Position numbers and translations under genes: made by a program
The notes under the pieces: model-generated
Told to the model about the DNA's origin: nothing
Databases searched by the model: none
Seen by the model: only the letters and a program-made list of their open reading frames with translations
Source: Nocardiopsis_B mangrovi
Lineage (GTDB): Bacteria; Actinomycetota; Actinomycetes; Streptosporangiales; Streptosporangiaceae
DNA: 64,000 nt
Assembly: GCF_042653925.1 (NCBI RefSeq)
Contig: NZ_JBHSFQ010000023.1
Span: 40,822-104,821 of the forward strand
Reading direction: 5' to 3'
In this document: in pieces, positions 33,917-45,318 of the stretch
How the letters are laid out: each line of letters opens with the position of its first letter
Numbering within the stretch: the first letter of the stretch is position 1

Positions 33917-34711
33917 TCACACGGGCGTGTCGAGGCGGCAGTAGGGGGTGCCGTGGCGTTCGTCGAGCAGGACGCGGCCGCTGACCCCGAAGACGTCGCG
34001 CAGCATGGAGTCGCGCACGACGTCGGCGGGGCCGCCGTCGGCGGCGACCGCGCCGTCGCGCAGCGCCACGATCCGGTCGGCGTAGCGCGCCGCGTGGTCG
34101 AGGTCGTGCAGCACCATGACGACCGTGAGGCGCTCGGCGAAGTCGGCCACGAGTTCCAGCACTTCGAGCTGGTGGCGGACGTCGAGGTAGGTGGTGGGCT
34201 CGTCGAGGAGCAGGACCGGGGTGTCCTGGGCCAGCGCCAGCGCGAGCCGGACCCGCTGGCGCTCACCGCCCGACAGCGACTCCAGGGGGCGGTCGGCGAG
34301 TCCGGCGACGCCCGCCCGGTCCATGGCGCGGCGCGTGGTGTCGTCCTCGGTGTCGCGGAGCATCCCCAGGACGCCGCGGTGCGCGAACCGGCCCTGGCGG
34401 ACCAGGCGCCGGGCGGTCATGCCCGGGATGGGCGGCAGCGCCTGGTGCAGGACGGCGATGCGCCGGGCGATGGCGCGGCGGCCCATGGACGCGATGTCCT
34501 CGCCGTCGAGCAGGACCCTCCCCGAGGTCGGGCGCAGCGCCCCGGCGAAGAGCCGGAGCAGGGTGCTCTTGCCGCACCCGTTGCGGCCGACGAGGGCGAC
34601 GGTCTCCCCCCGGGGGATCGCGAGGTCGACGCCGTGCAGGACGGCCTGCTCGCGGGCGTAGCCGAAGCCCACGCGGTCGAGGCGGAGCGCGGCGGGTCGG
34701 TCGGCGGTCAT
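33917..34711 (-). CDS. ABC transporter ATPase, siderophore/metallophore uptake (FecE-like)
   Basis: 264 aa. Walker A GRNGCGKST, Q-loop LHQALPP, signature LSGGERQRVRLALALAQD and Walker B VLLLDEPTTYLD are intact. Start ATG 34711 rather than 34765. It is the last of four genes (binding protein, two permeases, ATPase) that make a complete importer. The importer lies downstream of a Zur-type site, so the cargo is more likely a zinc chelate than ferric siderophore. Confidence 0.9.
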   Translation of the reverse strand: MTADRPAALRLDRVGFGYAREQAVLHGVDLAIPRGETVALVGRNGCGKSTLLRLFAGALRPTSGRVLLDGEDIASMGRRAIARRIAVLHQALPPIPGMTARRLVRQGRFAHRGVLGMLRDTEDDTTRRAMDRAGVAGLADRPLESLSGGERQRVRLALALAQDTPVLLLDEPTTYLDVRHQLEVLELVADFAERLTVVMVLHDLDHAARYADRIVALRDGAVAADGGPADVVRDSMLRDVFGVSGRVLLDERHGTPYCRLDTPV

Positions 34712-34835
34712 CTCGAAACCCCTTGCGTGCGGCCCCCCGGATTCGGTCCGGGTGGCGGAGGACATCCCTGGCGAGCGGTCGGCGACGCGGGGCCGGTGGC
34801 CGCCGGACGCGGAGGCGGCGGCCGATCCGGCGCGC

Positions 34836-35921
34836 TCACGTGTTCAGCAGTCCGCGCCGGCGGACCGCGACGACCAGCAGGGCCGCGCCGACAATGGACG
34901 TGATGGAGCCGGCGGGCAGCCCGAGCCGCTGGGTCTGCGGGCCCGCCGGGACCAGGGTGGTGACGCCTTGGGCCAGGGCGTCGGCCCCGGACAGGACGAC
35001 GGCGCCGACCAGCGCGGCCACGGGCACGAGCAGGCGGGGCTCCCGGCCGACGACCGCGGACGCCAGCAACGGGGCGATGAGCCCGACGAACCCGGCCATG
35101 CCCACGACCGACACCGCGGCCGCGGCGAGCAGGATGGCGGTCAGCAGGACGGCGAAGCGCGCGGGGCGCGGCGCGAGACCGACGGCCTCGGCGTGGTCGT
35201 CGCCGCCTTGGAGGACGGCGAGCACCGGGGCGAGCAGCCATGCGACGGCCATCCCGGCGGCCGCCCACGGCAGTAGCAGGAGCACATGCGCGGGGGTCAT
35301 GCCGGTGAGCGAACCCGTGAGCCAGCGCAGGGCCCCGGCGGCCTCGGCCTGGCTGAGCACCAGCAGGACGGAGGTGAGCCCGGACAGGGCGATGCCGACC
35401 AGCACGCCGTTGATGGTGAGCCAGACGGGGTCGGAGCGCCCGCGCCCGGACAGCAGCCACAGCAGCGCGCCGCCGGCCAGGCCGCCGCACAGGGCCGCCA
35501 GCACGGCGGTGTGCGCCTGCCCCGAGACCAGGCCCAAGCGCAGCGCGAGCACCACGCCGAGGACCGCGCCGCCGCCCACCCCGGTCAGCTCGGGCGAGGC
35601 CAGCGGGTTGCGCAACGCGATCTGCAGCAGCAGCCCGGAGACCCCGAGGCACGCCCCGGCGAGCAGGGCCACGGCGGCGCGGGGCAGGCGCAGCTCCCAG
35701 AGGATGCGTTCGCCGATGGGGTCGCCGGAGTCGCGCAGGAGGGCGGGCCACACCTCGCCGACGGCGAGTCCGCGGCCCAGCAGCGCCTGGCCCGTGGCGG
35801 CGACCAGCGCCAGCGCGGCGAGCACGGTGACGGCGAGCGCGAACGCGCGCAGGGGGCGGCGCGGAGAGGGGGCGGGGGCCGGCCCGGTGGTGTGTGCGGG
35901 GCGGCGTCGGGTCAGGGTCAT
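34836..35921 (-). CDS. FecCD-family permease
   Basis: 361 aa with about 9-10 membrane segments. LWELRLPRAAVALLAGACLG and LLQIALRNPLASPELTGVGG are the FecCD hallmarks, and GLIAPLLA is the ATPase-contact region. Overlaps the other permease by 4 nt. Ala/Pro-rich N-terminus. Confidence 0.92.
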   Translation of the reverse strand: MTLTRRRPAHTTGPAPAPSPRRPLRAFALAVTVLAALALVAATGQALLGRGLAVGEVWPALLRDSGDPIGERILWELRLPRAAVALLAGACLGVSGLLLQIALRNPLASPELTGVGGGAVLGVVLALRLGLVSGQAHTAVLAALCGGLAGGALLWLLSGRGRSDPVWLTINGVLVGIALSGLTSVLLVLSQAEAAGALRWLTGSLTGMTPAHVLLLLPWAAAGMAVAWLLAPVLAVLQGGDDHAEAVGLAPRPARFAVLLTAILLAAAAVSVVGMAGFVGLIAPLLASAVVGREPRLLVPVAALVGAVVLSGADALAQGVTTLVPAGPQTQRLGLPAGSITSIVGAALLVVAVRRRGLLNT

Positions 35922-37126
35922 GGGTGCGCCCTCCCTTGGACCGGGGCGTGGGGAGGAGCCTCCGGGCGCGCCGGGGTCGCAGCGGCTTCTGGGGCTTCCG
36001 GGGTTCCCGAGTCCGCGGGGCTCCGCGGCGCCCTGCGGGCGGCCCGCCGCGGCGGGCCGAGTGTCCCCGCGGCAGCGCGGGCGCGCAGCAGGAGCAGCCC
36101 GCCGATGATGCCGATGGAACCGGTGAACGCGCCCAGCGGGAGTTCGATGGGATGGAACACCGTGCGGGCGGCGAGGTCGGCGGCGACCGTGACCAGCCCG
36201 CCCAGCAGCCCGGACCACAGCAGGCGCACGCGCGGCGCCGCGCCGGGGTAGGTCTGGCGGGCCAGCATGGGCGCCAGGAACCCCACCCAGGAGATCGGCC
36301 CACACGCGGCGACGACCACGGCGACCAGCACGGCGGCGACGGCCAGGCAGGCGAGCCGGGCCCGGCCCGGAGCCAGGCCCAGCGCGGCCGCGGCGTCGTC
36401 GCCCAGACCGAGCACGCCGAGGAGGGGCAGGCACAGGAGCAGCAGGGGGACGGCGAGCACCAGCCAGGGCGCGACCATGCGGAGCTCGGCCCAGCCCGAG
36501 CCGACGAGGGAGCCCATGAGGTAGCGGAACACCAGGCCGAGCTGGAACTGGTCGGCCATGCTGGTGATGGCGTAGACCGCACCGGTGAGCGCCGTGGAGA
36601 CGGCCGCGCCGGTGAGCAGGACCGATGCGGCGTCGCCGGCCCGCCGGGCGACGGCGAGGCACAGGGCTCCGCCGGCCACCCCGCCGGCCAGCGCCAGCGC
36701 GGGCAGGAGCGCCCCGGTGACCGGGAGCGCGAACACGGTGGTCGCGGCGACCACCGCCGCCGACCCCGCAGAGACGCCGAGGAGTTCGGGCACCGCCAGC
36801 GGGTTGCGCAGCGCCTCTTGCAGGAGGAGCCCGGCGCAGCCCAGGGCGGCCCCGGCCAGCAGCCCCAGCAGCATGCGCGGCAGCCGGATCTCCCAGAGGA
36901 TGACGGAGTCGAGGGAGCCGGGATCGGCGATGGCCGCCGTGATGGACGCCGGCGAAAGGACGGGCTTGCCCAGGCACAGCGCCGCCGTGCAGACGGCGGC
37001 GAGCAGGAGGGCGGCTGCGGGGAGGAGAACGGCCGGGCGGAGCCGCTCGCCGCCTCCGGGAACGGCTTCGGGGCCGGGCGCGGCGGGCGCGCCGGACGGG
37101 CGGGGGGTGGCCGCGGGCGGGGTCAT
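35918..37126 (-). CDS. FecCD-family permease
   Basis: 402 aa, about 10 membrane segments. LWEIRLPRMLLGLLAGAALG and LLQEALRNPLAVPELLGVSA are the family motifs; VGFLAPMLARQ contacts the ATPase. A C-terminal 45-residue Arg/Pro/Ala-rich tail is extra. Overlaps the binding-protein gene by 4 nt, so importer subunits are made in step. Confidence 0.92.
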   Translation of the reverse strand: MTPPAATPRPSGAPAAPGPEAVPGGGERLRPAVLLPAAALLLAAVCTAALCLGKPVLSPASITAAIADPGSLDSVILWEIRLPRMLLGLLAGAALGCAGLLLQEALRNPLAVPELLGVSAGSAAVVAATTVFALPVTGALLPALALAGGVAGGALCLAVARRAGDAASVLLTGAAVSTALTGAVYAITSMADQFQLGLVFRYLMGSLVGSGWAELRMVAPWLVLAVPLLLLCLPLLGVLGLGDDAAAALGLAPGRARLACLAVAAVLVAVVVAACGPISWVGFLAPMLARQTYPGAAPRVRLLWSGLLGGLVTVAADLAARTVFHPIELPLGAFTGSIGIIGGLLLLRARAAAGTLGPPRRAARRAPRSPADSGTPEAPEAAATPARPEAPPHAPVQGRAHP

Positions 37127-38148
37127 CCGCGCAGGTACCGCATGGTGTCGTCGAGCACGATCCCGAGGGAGCGCGTACCGCGGCCGGTGGCCCAGGGAGC
37201 GAGGTCGACCTCGTGCACGCGGCCCTGTTCGACGGCGCTGATCCGCTGCCAGACGGGGTCGTCGGCCAACTGCTCGGTCAGTGTGGAGTCGCCGGGCGAG
37301 AAGGTGAAGGACTCCAGAAAGATGATGTCGGGGTCGCCCGCGAGGATCTCCTCGATGCTGTAGTCGGAACCGCCGGCCTGGTGGCCTCCCGTGGAGCGGT
37401 CCTCCCAGTCGTAGTCGACGACCTGGTCGAGCAGCCCGCCCACGATGGAGCCCCGGGAATCGACCTGGAAGGCGCCGTCGCTGCCGTAGAGCACGAGCGG
37501 CTTGAGGGAGTCGAGTCCTTCGGCCTCGGCGTCGGCCTGGGCGGTGGCGAGGTCGTCGTAGAACGCCTGCTCGGCGCGCTGCTGCTCGGCGCCGCGGCCG
37601 GTCAGCGTGGCCACCGCCCGCAGGTAGGCGACGGAGTCCTCCCAGCTGCGGGAGTCGGTGAGCCAGAGGGGCGCGGTGCCGTCGAGGGACGGCGCGAGCC
37701 CCTCGTGCGACCCGGCGAGGCCGATGACGAGGTCGGGTTCGTGCCGGAGGATCTCCTCGACGTCCTCACCGCCGAATCCGCCGGGGATGACCGGGACGTC
37801 GTGGTCGGGGCCGAGGAAGCCCTCGTGCGCGAGGAGGTCGGGGTTGGATGTGGCGGTGGGGGTGATCTCCAGCTCGGTGAGGATGTCGTCGCAAAGGGCG
37901 ACCAGGCACACGATCCGCTCCGGCGGGGAGTCGAGTTCGACCTGTTCGCCGCGGGGGTCGGTGATGGTGAGGCCGGACTCGACGGCGACGGCCTCGTGGG
38001 CGGCGGCGTCGACGGTGTCGCGCGGGGCGGCATCGGCTTCGTCGTCCGAGGCCCCGGAGGCGCATCCGGTGAGGGAGAGCAGCAGGACGCCCGCTGCGGC
38101 CAGTGCGGCGATGGTCGTATGCGGATGCTTTCGGGGGAGACGAGGCAT
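37123..38148 (-). CDS. Metallophore-binding lipoprotein (FepB/BtuF family)
   Basis: 341 aa. A signal peptide (RLPRKHP, then a hydrophobic run) ends with lipobox LTGC, so Cys28 or so is lipidated. Periplasmic-binding-protein motifs follow: VELDSPPERIVCLV and LRHEPDLVIGLAG. The segment DSLKPLVLYGSDGAF is where ligand contacts occur in the class. The ATG is only 1 nt from a Zur-type box and has no ribosome site, suggesting a leaderless mRNA. Confidence 0.88.
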   Translation of the reverse strand: MPRLPRKHPHTTIAALAAAGVLLLSLTGCASGASDDEADAAPRDTVDAAAHEAVAVESGLTITDPRGEQVELDSPPERIVCLVALCDDILTELEITPTATSNPDLLAHEGFLGPDHDVPVIPGGFGGEDVEEILRHEPDLVIGLAGSHEGLAPSLDGTAPLWLTDSRSWEDSVAYLRAVATLTGRGAEQQRAEQAFYDDLATAQADAEAEGLDSLKPLVLYGSDGAFQVDSRGSIVGGLLDQVVDYDWEDRSTGGHQAGGSDYSIEEILAGDPDIIFLESFTFSPGDSTLTEQLADDPVWQRISAVEQGRVHEVDLAPWATGRGTRSLGIVLDDTMRYLRG

Positions 38149-38149
38149 G

Positions 38150-38161
38150 TGAAAACGATTA

Positions 38162-38164
<3 letters not shown>
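38150..38164 (-). promoter_or_regulatory. Zur-type box TGAAAAC-G-ATTATCA
   Basis: A 7-1-7 near-palindrome that matches the actinobacterial Zur consensus (TGAAAATGATTTTCA-like) better than the iron boxes of DtxR/IdeR. On the minus strand GATAAT within it could be the -10 of the binding-protein gene, so repressor would block RNA polymerase directly. Its first three bases on that strand are also the TGA stop of the upstream dehydrogenase gene. Confidence 0.7.
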
Positions 38165-40255
<2,091 letters not shown>

Positions 40256-40718
40256 GCCAGGCACCTCCATCGGCTCGATGACGTCCCCACCCGCTCCCGG
40301 AGCCGCACGGGAACGGGACCTCGGACTCCGCCCGCCGGACCCGCCGCCCGGCACAGCGATGGACGGCACCCGCAAGCGCACCGCGGAGCACGGTCACCAC
40401 GGCGGCCCACCCGCAGACCCCGCCCGTATCCCGCACCAACGACCGACGAAAGTGCGAACGAGGGCCACTCCGCGCCAGGCAGCACTCCCCGGAGCGAACC
40501 CGGCCCAGGGCCAAGCCCACCCCCACAAACACCGAAGCAACACGGGCGTACAGCACGTGCCGGGCTTCACGGCGGCGGCCGCGGCGGCCGCCGGTCGTTC
40601 GCGATATCCGTTCCCGGGCGCGCGTCCGGTGTCTCGGAACCGGTCGCGGAGACACGGAGGCGGCGGCCTCGCGCCCCCGTCTCCCTCACCGCTCCGTTTC
40701 CCACCTCCCATGGGGGAC
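40256..40718. other. Gap between ycaO and dehydrogenase genes
   Basis: 463 bp, very GC-rich, with a self-complementary run around 40571-40590 (GGCGGCCGC type). Open frames here are Arg/Pro-rich and lack ribosome sites. No Zur-type box or gene recognised; both flanking genes are on the minus strand. Confidence 0.35.
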
Positions 40719-42095
40719 TCACAGGAACGGGGGCGGGGCGAGTTCGAGGCCGGCCGGGGTGGACTCGGGGGCGATGTCCGGCGACCATCCGCGGTCGCGG
40801 GCCGCGGACTTCCAGCGGGGCAGGCCGAGGTAGCGGAACGCGGCCGGTGCGTTCGGGACCAGTCCCGTCGCGCAGGTGCGCACCACCCTGAGCGGGGTGT
40901 GGGCGACATCGGGTGTCGTGAGGTCGACGGTGGCGATCCGGCCACCGGCTCGCGCCAGGCCGGCCCGCACATCGGCGAGATCGCCCCGCGGCAGGTCATC
41001 GAGGGGCACGACCCGGTCCGGCTCGGTGAACCGCGGCAGCAGCCGCTCCTGCACCCGCGGGTCCAGCCAGACCTGGACCTGCGCCCCGAGGTCGCGCACC
41101 CGCCGCTGGCCCGGGCCCGCCGCGTCCAGGTAGCCGCGGTCCGCTCGGTGGTCGAGGTAGAGGCCCTTGGCCAGCACGCCCGCCTCGATCGCGCGGAACA
41201 CCCACCCCTCGGGATCGGTGAGGCCCAGCGTGAACACCCACGTGTGCACCGCCTCCAGCACGGCCTTGACGCACGCCTCCGCGGGGTCGGTGCGGGCCGC
41301 GCCCCCGCCGCCCACGACGCCGGTCTCGGGGTCCACCACCACAGCGGCCACGCACGCCACCGGGTACTCACTGGGCAGCCGGACCAGGTGGGTGCGCAAC
41401 CGGGAGCCGGCGAGCTCCGCGGCCAGTCCCGGGACCGACCCGATGTCGATCCCTGTCGTGGGCCCCGACAGGTGCCACCACAGCTCCAGGGCGTCGCGCT
41501 CCAGGAGTTCGAGCAGCCCCCGGCGGTGCGCGTCGGCCACGTCGGCGCCGGTGGCGATCCCCGCGTAGTTCAGGTGGTGGGTGCGCGGCTCGCGGCGCCG
41601 CAGCCCGGAATGGTAGTTGAGGTACACCCACGACGCGGGCAGCCAGCACCGCTCGCCGTCCTCCTCGCCCGCCACCCACGCGATCTCCAGGTCGTCGGTG
41701 AACGGTACATAGGGGAAGCCCTCGGCCCCGTGCTGCCACGGCGCGAAGAACGGGAGGTCCTCGGGCCCGAACCGGCGCTCGCCCGCTGCGGCGAGTGCGG
41801 CGGCGGTGGCGACGGGCAGGTCGCGGGCGACCCGGTTGCCGCAGTAGCGCTCGACCGCCTCGCCGAGCGCGGCGATACGGGCGCCGTCGGCGTCGCCGAA
41901 CGTCGTGCCGAGGCTGACCCGGTCGGCGGGCCAGGCGCCGAGGCGCCTGGCGTCGGCGACCTCCGCCGTCACCCCCCGGTAGCGCGGGGGCATCCCGGGC
42001 ACGGGGGCGACCGGGACCAGGCGGCGGACGATCCCGGTGAGGGGGTCGATGAGGGCCTCGGCCGGCAGGGGCGGCGCGGCGGGCGGGAGGGTCAC
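40719..42095 (-). CDS. YcaO cyclodehydratase (TOMM type)
   Basis: 458 aa. ATP-site motifs are present: GDADGARIAALGEAVERYCG (about 67-86), LLELLERDALELWWH and DPAEACVKAVLEAVHTWVF. The C-terminus ends APPPFL, the Pro-rich tail typical of azoline-forming YcaO proteins. The reaction is ATP-dependent cyclisation of Cys, Ser or Thr onto the preceding amide. A separate RRE/ThiF-like partner two genes upstream would bring the substrate. Overlaps the hydrolase gene by 4 nt. Confidence 0.92.
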   Translation of the reverse strand: MTLPPAAPPLPAEALIDPLTGIVRRLVPVAPVPGMPPRYRGVTAEVADARRLGAWPADRVSLGTTFGDADGARIAALGEAVERYCGNRVARDLPVATAAALAAAGERRFGPEDLPFFAPWQHGAEGFPYVPFTDDLEIAWVAGEEDGERCWLPASWVYLNYHSGLRRREPRTHHLNYAGIATGADVADAHRRGLLELLERDALELWWHLSGPTTGIDIGSVPGLAAELAGSRLRTHLVRLPSEYPVACVAAVVVDPETGVVGGGGAARTDPAEACVKAVLEAVHTWVFTLGLTDPEGWVFRAIEAGVLAKGLYLDHRADRGYLDAAGPGQRRVRDLGAQVQVWLDPRVQERLLPRFTEPDRVVPLDDLPRGDLADVRAGLARAGGRIATVDLTTPDVAHTPLRVVRTCATGLVPNAPAAFRYLGLPRWKSAARDRGWSPDIAPESTPAGLELAPPPFL

Positions 42096-43594
42096 TGGGC
42101 GATCTCCTTGACGACGTCGGCCGCTTCGACGGCGGCCGTGCGGGGCGGGTGCCAGGGCAGGTCGACGCCGTCGATGACGACGTCGCGGCGGGCGGCGCGC
42201 AAGGGGCCGGCGGTGGTGATGGGGTCGTCCCCGGTGTGCGGGTTGCGGGCGTGCCGCGGCCAGTGGTGGCCGGCGATCTCGACGCCCAGTCGTGCTCCGC
42301 GGGGGACGACCGCCCCGACCGGGGGGAGGTCGATCGCCAGGCGGACGGGCACGCCGGGCCTATGTGCGCGGCGGACGACGGCGTGCGCGAGCTGGACCGG
42401 CGCCCCGTCGCCGACGCGGAGCGAGATCCGCGCGACCCAGTCGGCGTCGACCGCGTCGGCCGTGGCACTCAGCCGGACGGCGGCCGGCCCGCGCAGTTCG
42501 CCGCGGGGCAGCGGGTCGGTCCAGCCGAGGGCGCGGTCCCCGGTCGGCGGGTCGGCCCGGCGCCATGGCAGGTCGGCGCCGAGCGGGTGGGAGAGGAAGG
42601 GCCGGGTGGGGTCGGCGACGAAGGTGTGCCCGGCCGGGCGGACGGGGAAGGCGCGGCGGGACGCGGCGGGACGGGGGAAGCGGCGCCACTGCCCGTCGCC
42701 GTCGATGGCGATGAGGCCCCCGCTGCCCGTGGCCGTGCCGGACAGCACGGCCGCGGCCCATGCCGTGTACACCGCCCCGATGCGGCGGCCGGCGAGGGCC
42801 GCTCCCGGCCGGGGCGCGTCGAGCCGGTGTCCCCACGGGCCGAGGAGGAGCCGGGCGGGGCCGTCCCACCGGTCGGCGAGTTCCACGGTGTCGGCGGCGA
42901 AGGGGTCGTGCAGCCCGCCCACGGCGAGCAGTGGGATACCGGCGGGCAGGCGGTTCCAGAGGACGCCCCGGCGCGGGGCGTGCCACAGGGCGTCCCAGCC
43001 CTCCGGCCGAGCGCCCAGGGCGAGGTGCGGGACGGCCGCGGGCGGAACGGCCGTGAGCAGGCCGGAGATGTCGGGCGGCGGAACGCGGGAGCGGGGGGCG
43101 CCCGCGTGTTCGGTCCACCAGCCCGCGCGGCAGGCCAGCCGGGCGGCGCCGCCCGGCTCGCGGGCGGTCTCGCCGGGGCCGAGCGCCGGGACCGCCACCA
43201 GGACGCCGGCCACGGCGTCCCGCGGCGCGCCGGCCGCGGTGACCAGGGCGCAGTACGCGCCGTAGGAGGCGCCGGCGAGCAGCACCCGGCCGTCGCAGAA
43301 GTCCTGGCCGCGCACCCAGTCGAGCAGGGCCGCGCCGTCGCCCTCCTCGTCGCGGAAGGGGTGGAAGGCGCCGCCGGACCCGTAGCGCCCCCGCACATCG
43401 GCGATGACGCACGGAAGGCCGCGCCGGGCCCACCCCGCCGCTTCGGGCCGGAGGGAGTCGCGCCCGTAGGGGGTGCGGATGACGACGGCCGGGCCGGGGG
43501 AGCGTCCCGGAGGGCGGGTCACGGTGAGGGCCAGGCGGGCGCCGCCGGCGACCGGCAGGGTGCGGTCCTCGGTGACGGGGGCCGGGGCCGTCAT
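42092..43594 (-). CDS. S15/CocE-NonD family hydrolase
   Basis: 500 aa. Nucleophile Ser in LLAGASYGAYCAL (about 108), Asp in VGGLHDPFA and His in LLGPWGHRL complete the alpha/beta-hydrolase triad. A C-terminal jelly-roll domain (VRLSATADAVDADWVARISL) is typical of X-Pro dipeptidyl-peptidase/CocE proteins. Lying between ycaO and the RRE-protein gene with 4-nt overlaps on both sides, it is likely the peptidase or amidase that trims the modified peptide. No signal peptide, so it acts in the cytoplasm. Confidence 0.82.
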   Translation of the reverse strand: MTAPAPVTEDRTLPVAGGARLALTVTRPPGRSPGPAVVIRTPYGRDSLRPEAAGWARRGLPCVIADVRGRYGSGGAFHPFRDEEGDGAALLDWVRGQDFCDGRVLLAGASYGAYCALVTAAGAPRDAVAGVLVAVPALGPGETAREPGGAARLACRAGWWTEHAGAPRSRVPPPDISGLLTAVPPAAVPHLALGARPEGWDALWHAPRRGVLWNRLPAGIPLLAVGGLHDPFAADTVELADRWDGPARLLLGPWGHRLDAPRPGAALAGRRIGAVYTAWAAAVLSGTATGSGGLIAIDGDGQWRRFPRPAASRRAFPVRPAGHTFVADPTRPFLSHPLGADLPWRRADPPTGDRALGWTDPLPRGELRGPAAVRLSATADAVDADWVARISLRVGDGAPVQLAHAVVRRAHRPGVPVRLAIDLPPVGAVVPRGARLGVEIAGHHWPRHARNPHTGDDPITTAGPLRAARRDVVIDGVDLPWHPPRTAAVEAADVVKEIAQ

Positions 43595-44460
43595 GGGGCG
43601 GCGGTGGGGACCGGCAGGACGGGGTGCTCGGAGATCGCCCCGGTATCGAGGTCGAGGACGCGGAGCCTGCGCTGCGGGGGCAGCGCGCCCGGCGTGAGGC
43701 CGCCGCCGGCGCGCGGCGGGGTCCCCAGTGCCCAGGTGCGCAGGTCGTGGGCTGCGATCGCCGAGATCAGGTGCTGCTCCGATTCGTCGGGGCGGTCGTC
43801 ACCCTCGACGGGAGCGGAGCCGGTACCGCCCGCCCAGTACGCGGCGAGGCGTTCATGGCCGGATCCCGCCGCGGCCAGGCGGCGGGCGCGGACGTCGGCG
43901 TGTCCCGGGTCGCCCGGGGCCGAGGCGACGGGCTCGAAGAAGACGTGCCGCCCCTCGCGACTGACGCGCTGCCAGGCGATTCCCTTCGCGGCCAAGGCGT
44001 CGAAGCCCGTCCAGGCGGCGGGCGGCGGACCGTCGTGGATCCAGCAGAGGGCGTCGATGCCCGCGGCGACCATGTCGTCCCCGGGGTCGAGCGTCCGGAC
44101 GTCCGCCCCGGCGCGGGTGAGGGCGGCGGCAGCGGCGGGGGCGTGGCCGCCCGGACCGAGGCCGGGCCGGGCGGTGCAGACGAGGCCGACGGTGCGGCGG
44201 TCGGCCGGCCAGCGCGCCCGGCCTCCGAGGTGGCCGGCCGCTGCGAAGGCCGCGACCTCGCGCGGCGGTTCCGCGCCGGCCGGGCCGGTCAGCGCGCGTG
44301 AGACATCGTCGAGGGCGGCGCCGGGCAGCGCCACGTCGAACAGCTCCCCATCGGCCGCCCGCAGGACGGCACCCTGGCCGTCCACCCGGAACAAGGAGGC
44401 CCCGGGCCGCAGCCGCGGCGCGTCCGGGGTATCGGCGGATTCAGGCGGCACAGACGGCAC
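43591..44460 (-). CDS. RRE/ThiF-like partner of the YcaO enzyme
   Basis: 289 aa. Residues 14-60 (RLRPGASLFRVDGQGAVLRA, DGELFDVALPGAALDDVSRAL) look like the RiPP recognition element of TOMM cyclodehydratase partners. The later AWQRVSREGRHVFFEPV and RARRLAAAGSGHERLAAYWA match ThiF-like ocin proteins, but the zinc-binding Cys pairs normally found there are missing. It would bind the leader peptide and present it to YcaO. GTG 44460 has GGGG upstream; its first 12 codons resemble the repeat units found upstream. Confidence 0.65.
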   Translation of the reverse strand: MPSVPPESADTPDAPRLRPGASLFRVDGQGAVLRAADGELFDVALPGAALDDVSRALTGPAGAEPPREVAAFAAAGHLGGRARWPADRRTVGLVCTARPGLGPGGHAPAAAAALTRAGADVRTLDPGDDMVAAGIDALCWIHDGPPPAAWTGFDALAAKGIAWQRVSREGRHVFFEPVASAPGDPGHADVRARRLAAAGSGHERLAAYWAGGTGSAPVEGDDRPDESEQHLISAIAAHDLRTWALGTPPRAGGGLTPGALPPQRRLRVLDLDTGAISEHPVLPVPTAAP

Positions 44461-45170
44461 GAGCGGTCCCCTTCACGTCGGTTCGGCACCGGATGACGAA
44501 CACACAACGGCCCGACGACCCCGGCGGCCGCGGACGTCCCGCTCCAGACCGGACGCCACCGGGGCGACCGCGGCCCGATCCGTATCCGGCGTGCCGGCGG
44601 GTTCGACCAGCGCGGTCGACACGGGCCGCCCCGCGGGCAGAGATCCGATCAGCGTCCACGGACCGAGCCGACGGCCCGGGGCGGCCGACGTCCCCCGTCA
44701 GGCCCCCTCCACCATCGCGGCGCGGCCGCGTATCGGCGGGTTCAGGCGGCGACGACGGCACGGGACCTCCTCCTCGGGACGTGTCGGGAACGGACGGCGG
44801 ACCCACGGCGGCCGCACGGCACCAGCGGTCGCCGGCACCCCGCACCGCGACCGCGGCGGCACCGGGGATCGACGGGCTCAGGCGACGCGGACATGGGGGC
44901 GCCCCTTCGGAGCGGGTCAGGGACGGACGACGGACCCGCGACGGCTCCAGGGCCCGATGGCCGCGGAGCCCCCGCGACAGGCCGGACGTCGCGGCGACGG
45001 CCATGCCCCGAGGCGTATCCGGGCTTCCGGCGGGACCGCACAGCACGGACGGCACGGATCGTCCTCCAATGGGCGGGGTCGGGGAGGGGCGGCGGACACA
45101 CGGCGGTCCGACGACCCGTCCGCGGATACCGGCGTGCGGGCGGGCCCGGGGAGCACAGCACCGGGGCGGG
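44460..45170 (-). repeat. Degenerate tandem array of start-codon modules
   Basis: Between precursor and RRE gene the minus strand repeats a module made of a G-rich ribosome-site-like run, GTG or ATG, a short Pro/Glu-coding stretch and a GATAC-like motif. Starts fall at 45161, 45055, 44894, 44761, 44622 and 44460 (the RRE gene itself), spaced 106, 161, 133, 139 and 162 nt. The module at 44761 matches the RRE gene start almost exactly over 32 nt (3 mismatches). Translated units share P-A-G-x-P-D-T then A-V-A and S-G-L-x-R. Most lack a stop of their own. Either decayed duplications of the RRE gene front or a set of small peptides. Confidence 0.6.
44473..44622 (-). CDS. 49-codon ORF in the repeat array, possible second precursor
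   Basis: GTG at 44622 with a GGGG 6 nt upstream; TGA at 44473 lies just before the ribosome site of the RRE-protein gene. The peptide starts VSTALVEPAGTPDTDR and ends AVVCSSSGAEPT. CSSSG would be a good azole-forming core. A homologous but stop-less unit starts at 45055. Coding status is uncertain because the array is degenerate. Confidence 0.35.
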   Translation of the reverse strand: MSTALVEPAGTPDTDRAAVAPVASGLERDVRGRRGRRAVVCSSSGAEPT

Positions 45171-45288
45171 TCCGCCTCGGGTGGCGGTCCGGCCGGGGGG
45201 ATCGGACGGACCGGCGCCCGGATACGGGCGGACGGACGGACGGACGGCCGCGCCGCGGAACCGGTGCCCGGCCGGGGCCGGCGCGGGA

Positions 45289-45306
45289 CCGCCGGAGGTC
45301 CGGCGG
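45289..45306 (-). terminator. Stem-loop after the 37-codon precursor gene
   Basis: CCGCCGGA and TCCGGCGG (minus strand) are complementary with a 2-nt centre, 12 nt beyond the precursor stop, followed by more GC self-pairing. Like the structure behind the other peptide gene, it could attenuate readthrough to the enzymes. Confidence 0.5.
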
Positions 45307-45318
45307 CCCCGCGGGGGG

